Shown here: one piece after another, positions 16,247-18,836 of the stretch
Numbering within the stretch: position 1 is the first letter of the stretch
How the letters are laid out: each line of letters starts with the position of its first letter
Assembly (NCBI GenBank): GCA_945867725.1
Contig: CAMBJI010000007.1
Span: forward strand, 1 to 18,836
Direction: 5' to 3'
Length of the DNA: 18,836 nt
Source of the DNA: Bordetella parapertussis
Lineage (GTDB): Bacteria > Pseudomonadota > Gammaproteobacteria > Burkholderiales > Burkholderiaceae_D
The notes under the pieces: generated by a model
The model's database searches: none
The model's input: only the letters and a program-made list of their open reading frames with translations
What the model was told of the DNA's origin: nothing
Position numbers and translations under genes: made by a program

Positions 16247-17695
16247 ATGAACAAGCACCTCGAACAGACCGGCCACTTTATCCATGGAAGCGAAGTCGCT
16301 CCGGCAAGCAACGCCTGGCTTGAAAACATCGATCCGGCAACCGGGAAATGTATAGGCATGTCTGCACGCGGCAATGCTGAAGATATCGCACGTGCGGTCG
16401 AATCAGCCCAAAAAGGCCTGAAGGACTGGAGCGTGTTGCAGCCGTACCAGCGTGGTCAGCGCCTGCAAAAACTCGCTGGCATCCTGCGCGCGAATCTCGA
16501 ACCGATGGCGTTGGTCGAGACAATGGACTGCGGCCATCCGCTGACGCGCACCAGACGCGACGTTGAGGCCGCAGCCCGCTTCTTTGAATTTTACAGCGGC
16601 AGCGCCGACAAGATCTACGGCGAAGTCATCCCCGCAACGAATAGCAATCTCGTCTACACCCTGCGCGAGCCCTATGGCGTCACCGGACAGATAATTCCTT
16701 GGAACGCGCCACTGAATCAGCTGGCGCGCGGTGTTGCCCCCAGCCTGGCCGCCGGCAACGTGGTGATTGCCAAACCCGCCGAAGAGACGCCGGGCAGCGC
16801 GCTGATGCTCGCGAAAATGGCCATCGAAGCGGGAATTCCTGCCGGTGTCCTCAACGTTGTCACTGGCTTGGGCAACGAAGCCGGACGGGCGCTTGTCGAT
16901 CACCCGCTGGTCCGTAAAATCACTTTCACTGGATCAGTCGAAACCGGTAAACTCATCCTTACCCAGGCTGCGCAACGCATCATTCCCGTCACCGCGGAGT
17001 TGGGCGGCAAGTCTCCCTTCATTGTCTTCGCCGATGCAGACCTTGAAGCTGCCGCAGTTTCAGCCGTGCCTGCGCTGATGCAACTTTCGGGGCAAACCTG
17101 TTCCGCCGGCAGCCGACTTCTCGTACAGCAGTCCGTGCTTAAACCCTTCGTCGACAAGCTGGTCGCGCGCATCCGTTCTGACATCACCATCGGCCCCGGC
17201 ATCGACGATCGAACCATCGGGCCGCTGATATCGCGGCAACAGATGGAGCGAGTGCTGCATTACATTGACGAGGGTCTGCGCGAGGGCGCCACCCTGGCGG
17301 TAGGCGGCAAGCGCCTGACCGACGGACCCCTCGCTCAAGGCTGGTTTGTCGAGCCGACGCTGTTCACTGAGGTCACGCCAGAAATGCGCATTGCACGCGA
17401 AGAAATTTTCGGGCCCATCGGTGCCGTGATCGGCTTCGATACCGAAGAAGATGCGGTTAGGATTGCCAACGATTCCGAATACGGCCTGGTCGCAGGCATC
17501 TGGTCCGGCGACTTCGCCCGCGCCCATCGCGTCGCCAAGCAACTCGAATGCGGCCAGATTTATATCAACAACTACCGCGACGTCGGTATGGAAGCACCCT
17601 TTGGCGGATACAAGGCCAGCGGCATCGGCCGCGAGCGCGGCCTCGAGGCGCTGAAGTACTATACCCAGCTCAAAACCATCATAGTTCGTACCTAA
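16247..17695 (+). CDS. NAD(P)-dependent aldehyde dehydrogenase family protein
   Basis: This 482-residue protein is a full-length aldehyde dehydrogenase, oxidising an aldehyde to the acid. The catalytic residues are intact: N153 (PWNAPL), E251 (AELGGKSP), C285 (SGQTCSAG) and E386-F388 (EIFGP). The N-terminal cofactor-binding part and the C-terminal INNYRDVGMEAPFGGYKASGIGRE segment fit the family. The Cys context and length suggest a general or betaine-aldehyde-like ALDH rather than an acyl-CoA-forming one. It starts 91 bp after the SDR gene; the ATG at 16247 has no obvious Shine-Dalgarno sequence. Placed after an SDR, it could carry out the second of two oxidation steps on a product of the HyuAB reaction. 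Substrate is unknown. Confidence 0.95.
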   Translation: MNKHLEQTGHFIHGSEVAPASNAWLENIDPATGKCIGMSARGNAEDIARAVESAQKGLKDWSVLQPYQRGQRLQKLAGILRANLEPMALVETMDCGHPLTRTRRDVEAAARFFEFYSGSADKIYGEVIPATNSNLVYTLREPYGVTGQIIPWNAPLNQLARGVAPSLAAGNVVIAKPAEETPGSALMLAKMAIEAGIPAGVLNVVTGLGNEAGRALVDHPLVRKITFTGSVETGKLILTQAAQRIIPVTAELGGKSPFIVFADADLEAAAVSAVPALMQLSGQTCSAGSRLLVQQSVLKPFVDKLVARIRSDITIGPGIDDRTIGPLISRQQMERVLHYIDEGLREGATLAVGGKRLTDGPLAQGWFVEPTLFTEVTPEMRIAREEIFGPIGAVIGFDTEEDAVRIANDSEYGLVAGIWSGDFARAHRVAKQLECGQIYINNYRDVGMEAPFGGYKASGIGRERGLEALKYYTQLKTIIVRT

Positions 17696-17752
17696 AAATC
17701 ACTGGAACGAACCCCACTTTGCGACGCCAGCTCAATTTTCAAGGAGCCCGCC

Positions 17753-18319
17753 ATGAGCCTTCCAGCAGCCAGCCCCCGCAAGCACATGCACACGCGGACC
17801 ATCGTCTGCGAAGGCTTCGCGCGTGAAGACGGCCTGTTCGACGTGGACGCACGCATCGTGGACATCAAGACCTTCGATGTCGACCACATCAAGCGCGGCC
17901 GGATCCCTGCGGGCACGCAGATCCACGATATGCAGCTTCGCCTAACGGTAGACGACAACAAGGTGGTGCGCGACATCGCGGTCTCCACCAATCACGGGCC
18001 GTATGCCGTGTGTTTTACGGTCGCACCCACGTTCCGCAAGCTCATCGGCGCATCGCTCACCTCGGGCTGGCGCCAGGCCGTGAAGGACGCCGTCGGCGGC
18101 AATCAGAGCTGCACCCACCTGCGGGACCTGCTGGGCCCCGCCGCGACTACTGCGATGCAGACCATCGGCGGCGGCCAGCGCGCCATGCGCGAGGCACAGG
18201 CCAACACTGACCCCAACGCACCCAAGCCGTTCTTTTTAAACGGCTGCAAAGCTCTGGCCGAAGATGGCGAACTGGTCCGGGAACTGCTGCCGATGTTTTA
18301 TGCCAAACCGGTGAACTGA
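17753..18319 (+). CDS. DUF2889 domain protein
   Basis: This 188-residue protein matches my memory of the DUF2889 family, which has no established function. Visible landmarks are the N-terminal RKHMHTRTIVCEGFAREDGLFDVDARIVD stretch (HTR, then a DG-x-FDVDA strand), an IHDMQLRLTVDD segment, and SCTHLRDLLGPAATTAMQTI (about 121-141), where C and H may form a metal or catalytic site. The last third is helical and ends in LPMFY. No signal peptide or membrane segment is seen, so it is probably cytoplasmic. AAGGAG at 17741-17746 is a strong ribosome binding site. It is the last gene of module 2, 57 bp after the ALDH gene. Its presence in a catabolic operon suggests an accessory role or an unrecognised enzyme; I cannot say which. 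Confidence 0.85.
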   Translation: MSLPAASPRKHMHTRTIVCEGFAREDGLFDVDARIVDIKTFDVDHIKRGRIPAGTQIHDMQLRLTVDDNKVVRDIAVSTNHGPYAVCFTVAPTFRKLIGASLTSGWRQAVKDAVGGNQSCTHLRDLLGPAATTAMQTIGGGQRAMREAQANTDPNAPKPFFLNGCKALAEDGELVRELLPMFYAKPVN

Positions 18320-18354
18320 TCGTCACCTCGTATGTCATGCACCCATCTACGAAC

Positions 18355-18377
18355 AGTAGGGGAGATATCTGCTTTTT
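18355..18377 (+). terminator. Weak hairpin plus T-run after DUF2889 gene
   Basis: AGTAG (18355-18359) can pair with CTGCT (18369-18373) with one G-U pair, and TTTT follows directly. The site is 36 bp after the DUF2889 stop, where the module 2 operon should end. The stem is only 5 bp, so this is a tentative factor-independent terminator. Confidence 0.25.
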
Positions 18378-18423
18378 GAGTGCGCGATGCGCTTCGCCTG
18401 TCAGGTCTAAAAGCTTAATAGTT

Positions 18424-18436
18424 GGCTTTGTTGAAT
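18424..18436 (+). repeat. Short match to an IS903-type terminal inverted repeat
   Basis: GGCTTTGTTGAAT is identical to the first 13 bases of the terminal repeat of IS903 (IS5 family) as I recall it; the bases after it (CTGGACAG) diverge. No transposase and no second end are in the window, so if real this is a leftover end or a related element's end. It lies in the gap between the two convergent genes, a common place for insertions. A chance match of this length is unlikely but possible. Confidence 0.3.
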
Positions 18437-18448
18437 CTGGACAGTACT

Positions 18449-18485
18449 TTTAATCTCCATGCCTTTGAATTCGCTAGAGATTAAA
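18449..18485. terminator. Inverted repeat between convergent genes, possible bidirectional terminator
   Basis: TTTAATCTC (18449-18457) and GAGATTAAA (18477-18485) are perfect 9-bp complements around a 19-base loop. On the plus strand TTTT follows (18486-18489); on the minus strand the hairpin is followed by AAAAG, so it suits the plus-strand operon better. It lies 16 bp beyond the stop of the minus-strand dioxygenase gene. The stem is AT-rich and the loop long, so strength is doubtful. Confidence 0.35.
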
Positions 18486-18501
18486 TTTTCATGTACGGGG
18501 T

Positions 18502-18836
18502 TTACACAACCTCGATCGTCACGTTGGTCTTCATGTCTGGCACGATGATTCCACCGCGGTCGCCAACAGTGATACGGCCTTGCCTGTCACGATAAGAGGG
18601 AGGCAGCTTGCGGCCTCTTTCGCAACACAGCCACAAACGTAATAGATGCCGCTGCCGCTCGGGCTGACCAGGCCAATCGATGAAGGCGGTGCGGTCATGC
18701 AGTATTTGGTAGTTGTGCAGAAACTGTATATCGCCTGGCTCAAAATCTGTCTTGAGGTGGATACTTGGCTCTTCGCACAATGCCTGAAAAAAATCGAGCG
18801 CTTCGACCTGCTTTGGCGTGAGTCGCGGCACCTCGG
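18502..18836 (-). CDS. TauD/TfdA-family dioxygenase, C-terminal part, 5' end outside window
   Basis: This minus-strand gene ends with TAA at 18502-18504 and runs off the right edge; only about the last 110 codons are seen. The visible part fits Fe(II)/2-oxoglutarate-dependent dioxygenases of the TauD/TfdA family: FEPGDIQFLHNYQILHDRTAF, in which the H of LHDRTAF is the expected distal iron-binding His, followed by an RHLLRLWL segment with the Arg expected to bind 2-oxoglutarate. The other iron ligands (HxD) would be upstream, outside the window. The GTG codon at 18829-18831 is unlikely to be the start because the frame continues to the edge and the family is about 280-340 residues long. It converges on module 2, so it is separately transcribed; whether it belongs to the same pathway is unknown. 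Confidence 0.82.
   Translation of the reverse strand, partial: EVPRLTPKQVEALDFFQALCEEPSIHLKTDFEPGDIQFLHNYQILHDRTAFIDWPGQPERQRHLLRLWLCCERGRKLPPSYRDRQGRITVGDRGGIIVPDMKTNVTIEVV

Overview
The window looks like a piece of a betaproteobacterial chromosome, most likely Burkholderiales. The main reasons are a Bug/TctC-type periplasmic receptor, the mix of class III CoA-transferase, MmgE/PrpD and HyuAB genes, and moderately high GC. This is an inference from gene content; there is no rRNA or other marker gene here. Fourteen genes lie on the plus strand and one partial gene, at the right edge, lies on the minus strand. I see no RNA genes, CRISPR array, intact transposon or phage genes.

Module 1 (left edge to about 8262) reads like a CoA-thioester catabolic operon. 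It holds the 3' part of a MaoC/FAS1-like acyl dehydratase, a class III CoA-transferase, an NDP-forming acyl-CoA synthetase, an SDR, an MmgE/PrpD-family protein, a Bug/TctC solute receptor without its permease, and a GntR/FCD regulator. The gene set suggests import of an organic acid, attachment to CoA, and hydration/dehydration and redox steps. The substrate cannot be read from the sequence.

Module 2 (about 8330 to 18319) begins after the only substantial regulatory gap (154 bp, with phased T-tracts) and is visibly richer in GC. It holds hyuA- and hyuB-like genes (ATP-dependent hydantoinase/oxoprolinase/carboxylase superfamily), a TAXI receptor, a fused TRAP permease, a second SDR, an aldehyde dehydrogenase and a DUF2889 protein. 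This looks like uptake plus ATP-driven ring opening or carboxylation, followed by alcohol/aldehyde oxidation. A convergent TauD/TfdA-type dioxygenase gene enters from the right edge. The gap before it carries a weak terminator-like inverted repeat and a short stretch resembling an IS903-type insertion-sequence end.

The most unusual feature is the pair of related SDRs, one per module. Both keep the Rossmann fold signature and the active-site Lys and Asn, but the canonical catalytic Tyr is Asn in one and Val in the other, and the catalytic Ser position is Gly in both. They share a conserved G-R-x-x-F-x-P-K-x-x-R-A-H stretch next to the Lys. Two separately built operons therefore use the same odd enzyme type, which suggests a shared chemical step or an SDR subfamily with altered chemistry.
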